The notes under the pieces are model-generated. The model searched no databases. It was not told where the DNA came from and saw only the letters and a list, made by a program, of their open reading frames with translations. 64,000 bases of DNA from Streptomyces tuirus (GTDB lineage: Bacteria; Actinomycetota; Actinomycetes; Streptomycetales; Streptomycetaceae): NCBI RefSeq assembly GCF_014701095.1, contig NZ_AP023439.1, positions 2,530,001 to 2,594,000 on the forward strand, in the 5' to 3' direction. Both the position numbers and the translations under genes were made by a program. The first letter of the stretch is position 1. Each line of letters starts with the position of its first letter. Positions 1 through 7,200 of the stretch are shown one piece after another.

Positions 1-1
1 G

Positions 2-1141
2 GTGACGCTGCACGATGCGGTGCGTCCCGTGGCTTTGTCCGCCTCGGAGGACCTACCCGATGAGGCCGCCCAGCGGCTACGCGAAGCACTCCTCGACCTC
101 CTGGAAGGACAGCGCGGGTTTCCGCAGGTCGGACGCTGGATGCGTTTGCTGGCCGAGACGGGCCGGATCGAGCAACTGCTCGACCTCACCACGATGGAGG
201 CGTTCTACGAGGGTGGGTACCCCCGCGAGATCCACGCCACGATCGCGCAGACCGCCCAGGATCCCGCCCAGGACAACAGCATCCGGTTCGAAGCCCACAA
301 CGCCCTGGCCACCTTGGCCTACTCCGAAGGTGACCAGGAGGCGTACGCCAGTCACGTGAACGTCATGGAACAGCTGGCCGCAGAGGGCGGTGACAGCAGC
401 ATCGGCCCGCGGGAGAGAGTCCTCCTGGCCATTCGCCAGTTCATCCTCTACGGCCGCGCCCAGGATGCTCATCGCCTGACGGCGGCGTTCACCGCTGGCC
501 TGGCTCAAGTGGTTAACGGATCGCGGGAGGAGCATGCTCTGCGCTACAACTTCGCCAACGGCTTGTACCAAGCGGGTGAGTTCGACCGTGCTGACGTGGT
601 GGCGACCAGGTTGGCTGCAGACTACTGCGCCTACCTCGGTCTCAGCCCCAGCGAGCTCACCGGACCAATCATTGGTCTGGAGGCACGGGTCGGCTCCAGC
701 GAGGACCCGGACGACTACAAGCGGCTCGCCGACTGTCTCTCGCTGTCCGTCAGGGCCCGTCGCAGTCAGGGCGTGGTCAGTGGCCCCGAGACTCTTTCGG
801 CCATCCCAGCAATGCATCTGTACCAACTCACTGGCTGCTGGCGTCAGGCCGTCGACTCTGGACAAGAAGTGGTTGACATCCTGATGAACGCTGGCGATAT
901 GCAGCAGGCTCTGAGCATCCTCAACCGCCTACTTGCGATGGCCAAGGAGTTCAACCTGCAGGAGATGATGGTCGGCCTGCGGTCCCAGCGTGCGGTCGTC
1001 CTCGCGTGGCTCGGAGACATCGCCGCCGCCCGGGCCGAAATCGGCAGCCTGTCCGGCTACGAGGCCACTCCCGACCAAGCCGCCGACATTCGCCGCCAGA
1101 AGTCCATCATCGAATCGCTCGCCGCCCAGCAGCCCAGCTGA
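2..1141 (+). CDS. TPR-like helical repeat protein, probably the C-terminal part of a longer gene
   Basis: The reading frame is open from the first codon of the window, which is GTG, so this is most likely the 3' part of a longer gene cut by the window edge. The 379 visible residues are almost entirely amphipathic helices in antiparallel-pair spacing (for example the run around LRYNFANGLYQAGEFDRA, and AIPAMHLYQLTGCWRQAVDS), as in tetratricopeptide-type solenoids of large Streptomyces NTP-binding or signalling proteins. No catalytic motif is visible in this part, so the activity cannot be stated. It ends in TGA at 1139-1141. The next 207 bases hold no gene I can support, and the following gene converges on it. 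Confidence 0.6.
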   Translation: MTLHDAVRPVALSASEDLPDEAAQRLREALLDLLEGQRGFPQVGRWMRLLAETGRIEQLLDLTTMEAFYEGGYPREIHATIAQTAQDPAQDNSIRFEAHNALATLAYSEGDQEAYASHVNVMEQLAAEGGDSSIGPRERVLLAIRQFILYGRAQDAHRLTAAFTAGLAQVVNGSREEHALRYNFANGLYQAGEFDRADVVATRLAADYCAYLGLSPSELTGPIIGLEARVGSSEDPDDYKRLADCLSLSVRARRSQGVVSGPETLSAIPAMHLYQLTGCWRQAVDSGQEVVDILMNAGDMQQALSILNRLLAMAKEFNLQEMMVGLRSQRAVVLAWLGDIAAARAEIGSLSGYEATPDQAADIRRQKSIIESLAAQQPS

Positions 1142-1348
1142 CGGCTTGGTCCCGATCATGCAGCGTGCCGGCTCGGCTGATGCGCCTGCTCGCTGGCGCC
1201 ACTCGCCGTAGCCATCTCCCGGCATCCGTGACGTTCAGCACCGCAGGTCACGGCCGTGGGTGATCAGTTGTGGCTCTGCTGAGCTGTCGGTAGTTTTTGA
1301 CGTTGCTCAACGTTGAGCGCCCTTCCACGGACCGAGGACGGCCCGTGC

Positions 1349-2485
1349 CTAGTCGTCCGCTCCCAAAGATGGATCAGGGCCGAAGCCAGCCACATTCATT
1401 CGAGCCTGGCCCCCAGGAGGACTCGTCAATGTCCCGCGCACGCGAACGGGAATTCCTGCGTCGTGGCAGCGCACGGCCGTGTGGTAGTCGCCGTCAGCTA
1501 GATTCATCCATACAGTGCGGCTCCGGCGCTGAATGAGCGTTTGCACCCCGACGCGACCAGTGTCGTCCTCAGGGTGGCGGCTGAGATCGGTGACCACGCC
1601 GTAGATCACATGCTCACTCGTGTAAACCTTGGTCTTGAGCTGCTCCGACACGCGGTCGACGATATTGATCGCATCGCCGTTGAATTCAACCCGTGCCGGA
1701 GTGCCAGGCGGTGGGGCGGCGACGCGAGACCAGTTGAAAGATACGTCAATTGCGCTTACGGACTCGGTATTCACAACCCTGGTTAGAGCCTGGCACAGTT
1801 CGTAGGAAACTCCCTCGCCGATGGAGTCGTTGATTTCACTCCGGGTCGGTTCACGCTCGGCGCCTGCCATGTCCTCTAGTACGCCTAGTGCACGGGACAT
1901 GGTGGCAGTTACTCGGCGGTCGAAGAGAGTCTCCTCTACCTGCACGTCGATGTGGTCTTGACGTGGTGAATATACATCCTCTTGAGACCGCGCCTGGCTG
2001 ATAATAGGCACGATGTAGGAGCCGCGGCGGGTTTGGCCTAGACGGACTTCTCGCGCTTGGTCACGCGCCCGGGTCGGGAAGTTCCGGAAATGCCCTTGAC
2101 GCCGGATGGTTGCTGCAGCGGAAGCGACACGAAGGCGCTTGGCAGAGACAAAGAGCTCGTAGCCGGATTCAAGCGGGATGGACCCGTCGCTCAGTGATGG
2201 GTGAGACGCTCTGAGATCAGTGACGTCGTGGTAAACGGTGGCAATGGCGTCGTGGACGGTCTGAACCTCCTCGGACTCGACCCTTGCCAAGTCTTGGAGG
2301 AGGATCCGTGTCCGCTTAGCGAAGTCCGGTGCGCCGGGCTTCATTGGGACTAGGACGACTTCATCCGCCGGCCCGGGGAGGCTCCACAGCTCGGCGACGT
2401 CTCCGCCCGATACGGGAGCCCACCCGGTGACCTTCAAGTAGCTGCGGATCTCTCCGGGGCCAAAGTCTGGGCCGTTGTCCACCAT
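1349..2485 (-). CDS. Unknown 378-aa protein paired with a DUF4365 nuclease-like gene
   Basis: I do not recognise a family for this protein. It is soluble, with no signal peptide or membrane segment. The N-terminal half is mixed alpha/beta; residues about 125-180 are rich in Arg and Ser. The C-terminal 110 residues look like a beta-rich domain (runs such as VYTSEHVIYGVVTDLSRH, then a strand-turn-strand pattern ending PVRVRGTLTSPPGGQARMNV) that may be OB-like. Its ATG (2483-2485) lies one base after the TGA of the upstream DUF4365 gene, so the two are translationally coupled and probably work together. GC is lower than in the core genes to the right, consistent with acquired DNA. A defence role is only an inference from the partner. 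Confidence 0.7.
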   Translation of the reverse strand: MVDNGPDFGPGEIRSYLKVTGWAPVSGGDVAELWSLPGPADEVVLVPMKPGAPDFAKRTRILLQDLARVESEEVQTVHDAIATVYHDVTDLRASHPSLSDGSIPLESGYELFVSAKRLRVASAAATIRRQGHFRNFPTRARDQAREVRLGQTRRGSYIVPIISQARSQEDVYSPRQDHIDVQVEETLFDRRVTATMSRALGVLEDMAGAEREPTRSEINDSIGEGVSYELCQALTRVVNTESVSAIDVSFNWSRVAAPPPGTPARVEFNGDAINIVDRVSEQLKTKVYTSEHVIYGVVTDLSRHPEDDTGRVGVQTLIQRRSRTVWMNLADGDYHTAVRCHDAGIPVRVRGTLTSPPGGQARMNVAGFGPDPSLGADD

Positions 2486-2486
2486 G

Positions 2487-2990
2487 TCAGTTCAACCCCA
2501 GACCAGCGCTGTTGGTCATGCGTCGCGCCGCATCGAACATGGTGCCCATGGCCTTCACGGTGAGCTCCTGGTGCTCAGGAAGGTGAATTGCGGTGGTGGA
2601 GCTGCCGGCAGCATGTCCCATGCCATGGAGAGAGGCCCAGTAGCCGTGGCAGGCAAGGACTATCGAGTCGGACTGATGGGTGACCCACCGCCCTATGTCG
2701 GGCGGAACGATGAGTAGGGCCAAGTGCCCAGGTGCTGAGCGCTCCGGGTCACGCAACTTGTCGTAGGTCTCGATGTCCAGGTCAAAGCTGTAGCCGCTCC
2801 GCACAGTGCGCGGGCTCTGGGTGCACTTGAGTTGAATATCGACCATAAGGCCTCGTGAGCGGAGAGTGACGTCTACGCCGTCTTTGTCCACATTCCAGTC
2901 ACAGAGCGTGTACCCGCCTTGCGTGGCTAAGGCGTGCACGTACGCACGACTTACCTGCTCCTTCTGCCAGCTCGTCGCCTCTGCAGCCAT
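2487..2990 (-). CDS. DUF4365 domain protein, PD-(D/E)xK nuclease-like
   Basis: This 167-aa protein matches the DUF4365 pattern: an N-terminal helix (WQKEQVSRAYVHALA), then a strand with an acidic pair (DKDGVDVTL), then a strand ending DIQLKCT. The spacing D...D-x-Q-L-K is that of a restriction-endonuclease-like core in which the usual E-x-K is Q-x-K. DUF4365 proteins are known mainly from predicted defence and mobile loci; their substrates are mostly unproven. It is the first gene of a two-gene unit with the 378-aa protein. The start ATG at 2988-2990 is preceded by TGGC and a run of nine G (reverse strand) that must serve as the Shine-Dalgarno. Nuclease activity is inferred, not shown. Confidence 0.7.
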   Translation of the reverse strand: MAAEATSWQKEQVSRAYVHALATQGGYTLCDWNVDKDGVDVTLRSRGLMVDIQLKCTQSPRTVRSGYSFDLDIETYDKLRDPERSAPGHLALLIVPPDIGRWVTHQSDSIVLACHGYWASLHGMGHAAGSSTTAIHLPEHQELTVKAMGTMFDAARRMTNSAGLGLN

Positions 2991-2994
2991 GCCA

Positions 2995-3003
2995 CCCCCC
3001 CCC
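2995..3003 (-). promoter_or_regulatory. G9 homopolymer serving as ribosome binding site of the DUF4365 gene
   Basis: On the reverse strand nine consecutive G residues end four bases before the ATG. No other purine-rich Shine-Dalgarno is present. Homopolymers of this length are prone to slippage, so the strength or spacing of this site could vary between cells. Confidence 0.45.
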
Positions 3004-3149
3004 AGGTTGCGTGATCGCGAGGATAGGCGGCCTGGGTGCGCGAGGGAATAGCGCGTGTACGGGCATGTCGGGGCTTGTGTCGTTGGTCGGCACCGAACGC
3101 CCTTCCACGCCCCAAGGGCGGCACGACCCGGAAGGGTGCTCGGCGTTGC

Positions 3150-3317
3150 GGTGAGGCGTCCGTGTCTTATCGGGGCGGACCGGCCGGCGTGACACGACTG
3201 CAGTACTCAACGCGCCGACGGGTCTACGGCCATACCTGGGAGGAGGCTCGGAAGAAGCTCACCGAGCTGCTCTCCAAGAGCGACCCGGGCATTCCTGCGG
3301 CCGACGCGACCGAGAGT
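3150..3317 (+). pseudogene. Remnant of a tyrosine integrase N-terminus
   Basis: About 56 codons resemble the N-terminal arm-binding region of actinobacterial phage/ICE integrases: a glycine-rich strand, TRRRVYGHTWEEARKKLTEL and SDPGIPAADATE, compared with the common family pattern of R-V-Y-G-K-T, then E-A-x-x-K-L. The frame then runs directly into a tRNA-derived sequence and stops after a few codons; the catalytic domain is absent. This looks like a deletion scar of a lost element. The 477 bases between the DUF4365 gene and the next gene contain only this remnant and the tRNA-like piece. Confidence 0.5.
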
Positions 3318-3354
3318 CAGGACTCGAACCTGTGGCCAAGCGCTTAGAAGGCGC
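3318..3354 (-). repeat. 37-bp piece of tRNA-Arg(UCU) 3' half, inverted relative to the intact tRNA
   Basis: The reverse complement matches bases 21945-21981 of the intact tRNA-Arg gene (anticodon stem through T-arm) with one mismatch. It lacks the 5' half and the acceptor end, so it cannot be a functional tRNA. Such pieces are typical att-site remnants of elements that integrate in tRNA genes. Confidence 0.7.
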
Positions 3355-3467
3355 TTGGGCAGATCAGCGGGTGACCACCTCTCACCTGGCTGTCTTCGCG
3401 TGCCGAGCTTGGACGGGTGGCTACTTCGACACGCATTCGACAGACCAGGGAACGGACGTGCTGCGCA

Positions 3468-4220
3468 TCAGTGCTCTGAGAGTTCGACGCTGGGTCGGCT
3501 GATGACTTCTAGATGGCCAAGCACGACTTCGCAGCTGGCGACAAAGTCGAAGGCCGCGTCGGGGAAGACGGTGTGATCACCATGGGAGACCCGAGCTCGC
3601 AGTCGCGCAAGACGGACCATCGTCTCAGCGACTGAGTGCGGCAGGCCCCTCGCTTGGAGCTGCCGTGCGGCCTCCTGCACGGACCGTGTACCGCCGAGCA
3701 GATCGCGGTATGCGACCTCGACAGCCCGCCAGGCAAGCATCACGGCACTATCAGGAGAACTACCGACCAGGTCCAGCGCCTGGTCGAGAGCTTCGTGTTG
3801 AGTGGAGCGTGCGCGCAAGTGAGGGCGAACAACGTTGCCAGCCTGTGAGGGCAGGGGCCTGGACGGCCGTCCGGACTCTCCTGGAGGTGACGACGAGGTT
3901 TGCTCCCGGGTTCCGTCGAACGTGCGTCGTGCTTCTTCAGCGAAGTCGATAGCGCCAGCCGGGGTCTCCAGCCGCGTCATACGGGCGAAGGCTCGCTTGA
4001 GGTGATGCCTGCACGCCCAGGCAAGCACCAACGTCACTACGGGCCAGACAAGTGCCTCAACGTATTTGAGGATCAGTTCAGCTACTGCCACGCGGCCATC
4101 TAACCGCAGCTCGACCCTGCCAGGTTGAAGTTCAACCGCTTCGTCCCGAAGCAACTTAGTGAGTGTCTGACCTTGGGCTGGCATACATTCCACCTGCTGC
4201 GATGGTCCGCAGACGTTCAC
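3468..4220 (-). CDS. Membrane-anchored protein with a HEPN-like C-terminal domain
   Basis: The 250-aa product (start uncertain; ATG codons at residues 1 and 13 are both possible) has one membrane segment near residues 55-72 (EALVWPVVTLVLAWACR) followed by a basic cytoplasmic stretch. The C-terminal 110 residues form a helical bundle with Rx4H in RARVSHGDH near residue 213, the signature of HEPN ribonuclease-type domains such as DUF4145. HEPN proteins often act in defence or stress as RNases or in dimer sensing; which applies here is unknown. It stands alone between the integrase scar and the TAC operon, in DNA that looks acquired. The HEPN assignment rests on the motif and helix pattern only. 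Confidence 0.6.
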   Translation of the reverse strand: MNVCGPSQQVECMPAQGQTLTKLLRDEAVELQPGRVELRLDGRVAVAELILKYVEALVWPVVTLVLAWACRHHLKRAFARMTRLETPAGAIDFAEEARRTFDGTREQTSSSPPGESGRPSRPLPSQAGNVVRPHLRARSTQHEALDQALDLVGSSPDSAVMLAWRAVEVAYRDLLGGTRSVQEAARQLQARGLPHSVAETMVRLARLRARVSHGDHTVFPDAAFDFVASCEVVLGHLEVISRPSVELSEH

Positions 4221-4457
4221 AGCTGTCCGCCTCCGTTCGTCGAAGTTGTCACGCAGTTAGACACTCACCGAGGTTGCAGCGAGGGCAAAGGGCACCATGG
4301 CAGACGCACCAGGCCGTAGGCGGGTGATGCCCAGAGCATCCCCTGGAACAGGAGGGCCGGTGGGAGTCGTGTGAGGTGGCGGACCGGCCATCTTCGCGTC
4401 CAAGGCTGCAGGCGGTCGCAGAGTGTTACGTCACGGACACCCTCGGCAGCTTGCCGC

Positions 4458-4475
4458 TATCGGTTGTAGCCGATA
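4458..4475. promoter_or_regulatory. 18-bp inverted repeat in the leader of the TAC operon
   Basis: TATCGG and CCGATA face each other across six bases, about 140 bp before the toxin start. It may be an operator for the XRE antitoxin. The rest of the 392-bp gap from 4221 to 4612 shows no gene; it holds only an 8-codon ORF (4590-4616) whose TGA overlaps the toxin CTG. Confidence 0.3.
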
Positions 4476-4612
4476 CCTTGAAGTAGGAGGTACAGGTAGG
4501 GCGGATCTTCGTCGCTTAAGGCGCACCGAGCGAGGAGGTGGGTCATCGAGTTGAGCGCACACCTTCGTGGGTGATCTTCGAACGGACCGATGCCCGCGCT
4601 TAGGGGGATCGA

Positions 4613-4960
4613 CTGACCAGCAAGAGATGGCGTTTCTATAGGACCCCCGCGGGAACTGATGTCGTCAAGGAAGAGTTGACGGCACTTGGCGTGAATGCCA
4701 AGGCGGCGGTTACAGACGCAATGAAGCGTCTGACCAAGCAAGAGCATATGCCCTACGAGCAGGAGCATATTGAAGGTCGACTTCAGGCCGTCCGCGTGTT
4801 CTATGACGGCTGCACATATAGGGCGCTCTACGCTTCGGTTGGCAACCACGACGAGGTCCTCCTTGCCTTGCATGTAGTTAACAAGAAGAGTCGGAAACTT
4901 CCCTTGGCGGCAAAGAGGAAAGCTCTTAAACGTCTCAAGGACTGGGAGTCTCGCGATTAG
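4613..4960 (+). CDS. higB: HigB/Gp49-family toxin of a TAC system
   Basis: The product belongs to the phage-derived Gp49/HigB (RelE-fold) toxin family: WRFYRTPAG near the N-terminus, a central RLQAVRVFYDGCTYRALYAS core and a C-terminal helix rich in Lys (KLPLAAKRKALKRLKDW). Such toxins cleave mRNA at the ribosome. The only in-frame start that keeps the conserved N-terminal strand is CTG at 4613, preceded by AGGGGG at correct distance; a TTG at 4676 would remove it. With CTG the length is 115 aa, usual for the family. The antitoxin gene begins 21 bases downstream and a SecB-like gene follows, the toxin-antitoxin-chaperone order known from Mycobacterium tuberculosis Rv1955-Rv1957. Codon use is less GC-rich than in neighbours, suggesting transfer. 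Confidence 0.75.
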   Translation: MTSKRWRFYRTPAGTDVVKEELTALGVNAKAAVTDAMKRLTKQEHMPYEQEHIEGRLQAVRVFYDGCTYRALYASVGNHDEVLLALHVVNKKSRKLPLAAKRKALKRLKDWESRD

Positions 4961-4981
4961 CCTGCGGATTGGGAGCTCAGA

Positions 4982-5449
4982 ATGACGCATCGAGATGACG
5001 TGGATGACCTTGACTTCCTCCTTGAGGAGGAAGCGGAGAACCCTGAGTTCGAGGCGGCATTTTCGGACGCCGCGCTGCGAAGCGGCCTTTTGAGGCGACT
5101 CGTATCGCGGCGCAAAGCAAGAGGGCTGAGCCAGTCAACTGTGGCTGAGCGCATGGAGACGACTCAATCCGCCGTCTCTGAACTTGAAGCTGCAGGTACT
5201 GATCCACGGCTTTCCACGCTCCAGAGGTATGCTCGCGCGATTGGCTGCCGCCTCGACGTTCGTCTGCTGGATGACGGTGGCGAGTGGCGCTTTGGTAGTG
5301 CGTATTCGACGGCACTGAGCAGGCGGACCTCTCCACATGCCGGCGGCGAATGGGTCGCCGAAGAAGAGAACGAGGGTGGATTCGCGAAACCTGTCGTCTG
5401 GGCTTCCGCAGTCTATTCACTTCGACAGGAAAGTGCAGAAAAGGGATGA
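4982..5449 (+). CDS. higA: XRE-family antitoxin with C-terminal extension (HigA of a TAC system)
   Basis: The 155-aa protein has an acidic N-terminus and an XRE helix-turn-helix at residues about 38-95 (RKARGLSQSTVAERMETTQS, then DPRLSTLQRYARAIGCRLDV). After it comes a 55-residue tail ending in a hydrophobic, Trp-containing stretch (KPVVWASAVYSLRQ). In chaperone-controlled HigA antitoxins such a tail, the chaperone-addiction (ChAD) region, makes the antitoxin unstable unless bound by the SecB-like chaperone. The start ATG has GGGAG eight bases before it. The stop overlaps the start of the chaperone gene (ATGA), so the two are coupled. It should neutralise the toxin and repress its own operon. 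Confidence 0.8.
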   Translation: MTHRDDVDDLDFLLEEEAENPEFEAAFSDAALRSGLLRRLVSRRKARGLSQSTVAERMETTQSAVSELEAAGTDPRLSTLQRYARAIGCRLDVRLLDDGGEWRFGSAYSTALSRRTSPHAGGEWVAEEENEGGFAKPVVWASAVYSLRQESAEKG

Positions 5450-5937
5450 ATCCAGAACCGGCGGGTGCGTCGGATCGGTTTGATCAGGCGGAAAAGCTTC
5501 ACGAATCAACGGAGCTCGTGGGAATTCGCCTGCAGTCGCTTGAGGCTAAGGTTCTTGATCGAGGGGCAAAGCCGCCTTATGAAGTCCAAGTCGAAATGGA
5601 ACCCTCCTGCAAAGTAGGCCGCAGCTCTGTCACGTACCAGATTCACTACTCCGTCAAGGCTAAGAAGGATGATGGCCTGGTATTTGCGCTTGATTTCTCA
5701 TATGAGGCTCGCTACTCGCATAGTCTAGAAAGTGTGCCCCATGAGGCGATCGCTGCGTTTGGTGACATCATCGTGCTGGCAACTCTCCATCCCTATGTGC
5801 GTGAGCTGACTCAGCGGATCAGTCTGGATCTCGGCTTCCCGGCTTTTGTCTTGGATAACCTTGACACCAAGGATCTATTTCAATTGCTGAAGCATAGAGA
5901 AGTTTATAAACGTGGGTCCAGCGAGGCTTACAAGTGA
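5446..5937 (+). CDS. SecB-like chaperone of a TAC system
   Basis: The 163-aa protein has the layout of SecB-like TAC chaperones: an acidic first helix, four long strands (for example KPPYEVQVEMEPSCKV, SVTYQIHYSVKAKK, LVFALDFSYEARYS), then a helix LPxVREL-like segment (LHPYVRELTQRISLDLGFP) and a short tail. Position directly after HigB and HigA and an ATGA overlap with HigA support the call. The known role of Rv1957 is to hold the antitoxin and protect it from proteolysis. Actinobacteria lack a general SecB, so a SecB-fold gene here points to a TAC system. The start at 5446 was chosen over an upstream frame because of the overlap and the AAAAGGG just before it. Confidence 0.75.
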   Translation: MNPEPAGASDRFDQAEKLHESTELVGIRLQSLEAKVLDRGAKPPYEVQVEMEPSCKVGRSSVTYQIHYSVKAKKDDGLVFALDFSYEARYSHSLESVPHEAIAAFGDIIVLATLHPYVRELTQRISLDLGFPAFVLDNLDTKDLFQLLKHREVYKRGSSEAYK

Positions 5938-6002
5938 CCCTGAAGGCCCGCTCGGTGTCTTCTTGCCTGCTAGGGCGGCGGAGCGGCTTTGGGCTGGAGC
6001 TG

Positions 6003-6113
6003 CTTTGGGGCGAGTGATCATGGCCCCGTAAGCTTCCGGCGAGTCGGGCAGTCTCTGGACCTGCCCGTTAAAGCACGACGTTGGGGCCATGATCTTCGAG
6101 GCTCGCCCCAAAG
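6003..6113. repeat. Two-step inverted repeat (111 bp) with inner hairpin
   Basis: CTTTGGGGCGAG (6003-6014) pairs with CTCGCCCCAAAG (6102-6113), GATCATGGCCCC (6016-6027) pairs with GGGGCCATGATC (6083-6094), and GGGCAG (6046-6051) pairs with CTGCCC (6061-6066). It lies just 3' of the TAC operon. It could be a terminator, a MITE-like unit, or a boundary structure of the AICE. Confidence 0.6.
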
Positions 6114-6162
6114 TGGCTGCCTAAAGCCGTGGAGCCGACCGCCCCAGCCACAGAGGGTGTCT

Positions 6163-6289
6163 CCCACTTCATGCCCGCAGCCGCCGAGCGCGCCGCCGGG
6201 CGCGGCCAGCCGGGGCGCAGACAGGAGGCAGGCCGCGCCGCAGAGGCGGCGCGCGCCCGCGCCGTGCGCGGGCACTTGATGAAGTAGGG
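6163..6289. other. Extremely GC-rich foldable segment with inverted ends
   Basis: CCCACTTCATGCCCGC at the left faces an imperfect complement (GCGGGCA at 6268 and TGAAGTAGGG at 6280) at the right, with several GCGCGCC/GGCGCGC hairpins between. No ORF with sensible composition is seen. In a rolling-circle element this could be a single-strand origin, but that is inference. Together with the 6003-6113 repeat it fills the gap 5938-6330. Confidence 0.35.
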
Positions 6290-6330
6290 AAACTCTTACC
6301 GCGCTGGACTGATCATCGTTGCTGACGCTT

Positions 6331-6350
6331 ACCTACTCACGTGAGTAGGT
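6331..6350. promoter_or_regulatory. Perfect 20-bp palindromic operator before the GntR-NUDIX gene
   Basis: ACCTACTCACGTGAGTAGGT is a perfect palindrome 55 bp before the chosen ATG. Its size and position fit a GntR-family dimer controlling its own gene. Confidence 0.6.
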
Positions 6351-6405
6351 CCCGGCTACAGTTGTGCTGGCCGACATAGCAGGACGACAGGAGCGTGCTC
6401 GCCGG

Positions 6406-7200
6406 ATGGGACCGAAGTCGGAGCGGGTCTACCGCACGATTCGTGAGTGGATCGCTGAGGGCAGGTACTCGCCGGGTTCCAAGCTTCCGTCCGAGCGGAC
6501 CATGTCGGAGGACCTGGAGATCGGCCGTACCGCTCTGCGCCAAGTGCTGGCCAGGCTGGTCGCTGAAGGGGTCGTCGAGGTACACGGCCGTAGCTCTTAC
6601 CGCGTACCGGATCGATCTGTGACCACAGAAGCGCCGGCGGATGTCGAGCCATGGCGGATCCACGGTGAGCGGACGCTGTATGACAACCGATGGGTGAAGC
6701 TGAGCCTCGTCGACGTCGAGCCGCCCGGCGTCGAACGTTTCGAGCACCACGTCGTCAAGCTTCACCATGTGGCCATCGCTGCCGTCATTGACGACCAAGA
6801 CCGGGTGCTCATGATGTGGCGGTACCGCTTCGTCCCTGATGCCTTCGGCTGGGAGCTGCCGGGCGGCATCGTCGACCAGGGGGAAGACCCCCTTCAGACC
6901 GCTTTGCGTGAGGTCGAGGAAGAGACCGGGTGGCGGCCGAATGCCCTGGAGCATGTCGTCACTTACCAGCCCATGATCGGTATGGTCGATTCGCCGCACG
7001 ACATCTTCGTCGGTGAGGGGGCGAAGCTCGTTGGTGAGCCGACCGATCTGGAAGAGGCGGGGCATATCGCCTGGGTTCCGCTGTCCGACATCCCCGGCCT
7101 GATGGCTCGTGGTGAGCTGATGGGGTCCGGCACGTTGGTCGCCCTCCTTCATGTGCTGGCTTCGCGTGGGCCCGGCGCGTCGCCTACAACCGCTGCGTGA
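6406..7200 (+). CDS. GntR-type DNA-binding domain fused to a NUDIX hydrolase (KorSA/Pif-like)
   Basis: Residues about 5-65 form a GntR winged helix (GPKSERVYRTIREWI, LPSERTMSEDLEIG, TALRQVLARLVAEG). Residues about 85-255 are a NUDIX domain with the box GGIVDQGEDPLQTALREVEE followed by ETGW, matching G-x5-E-x7-R-E-U-x-E-E-x-G-U. In pSAM2 the regulator KorSA (GntR) and the immunity factor Pif (NUDIX) are separate neighbouring genes; here both activities are in one protein. By analogy it should repress transfer genes and block re-entry of the element. ATG at 6406 is preferred to GTG at 6364 because the GntR domain starts there. The 3' end overlaps the convergent XRE gene by 17 bases. Confidence 0.85.
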   Translation: MGPKSERVYRTIREWIAEGRYSPGSKLPSERTMSEDLEIGRTALRQVLARLVAEGVVEVHGRSSYRVPDRSVTTEAPADVEPWRIHGERTLYDNRWVKLSLVDVEPPGVERFEHHVVKLHHVAIAAVIDDQDRVLMMWRYRFVPDAFGWELPGGIVDQGEDPLQTALREVEEETGWRPNALEHVVTYQPMIGMVDSPHDIFVGEGAKLVGEPTDLEEAGHIAWVPLSDIPGLMARGELMGSGTLVALLHVLASRGPGASPTTAA

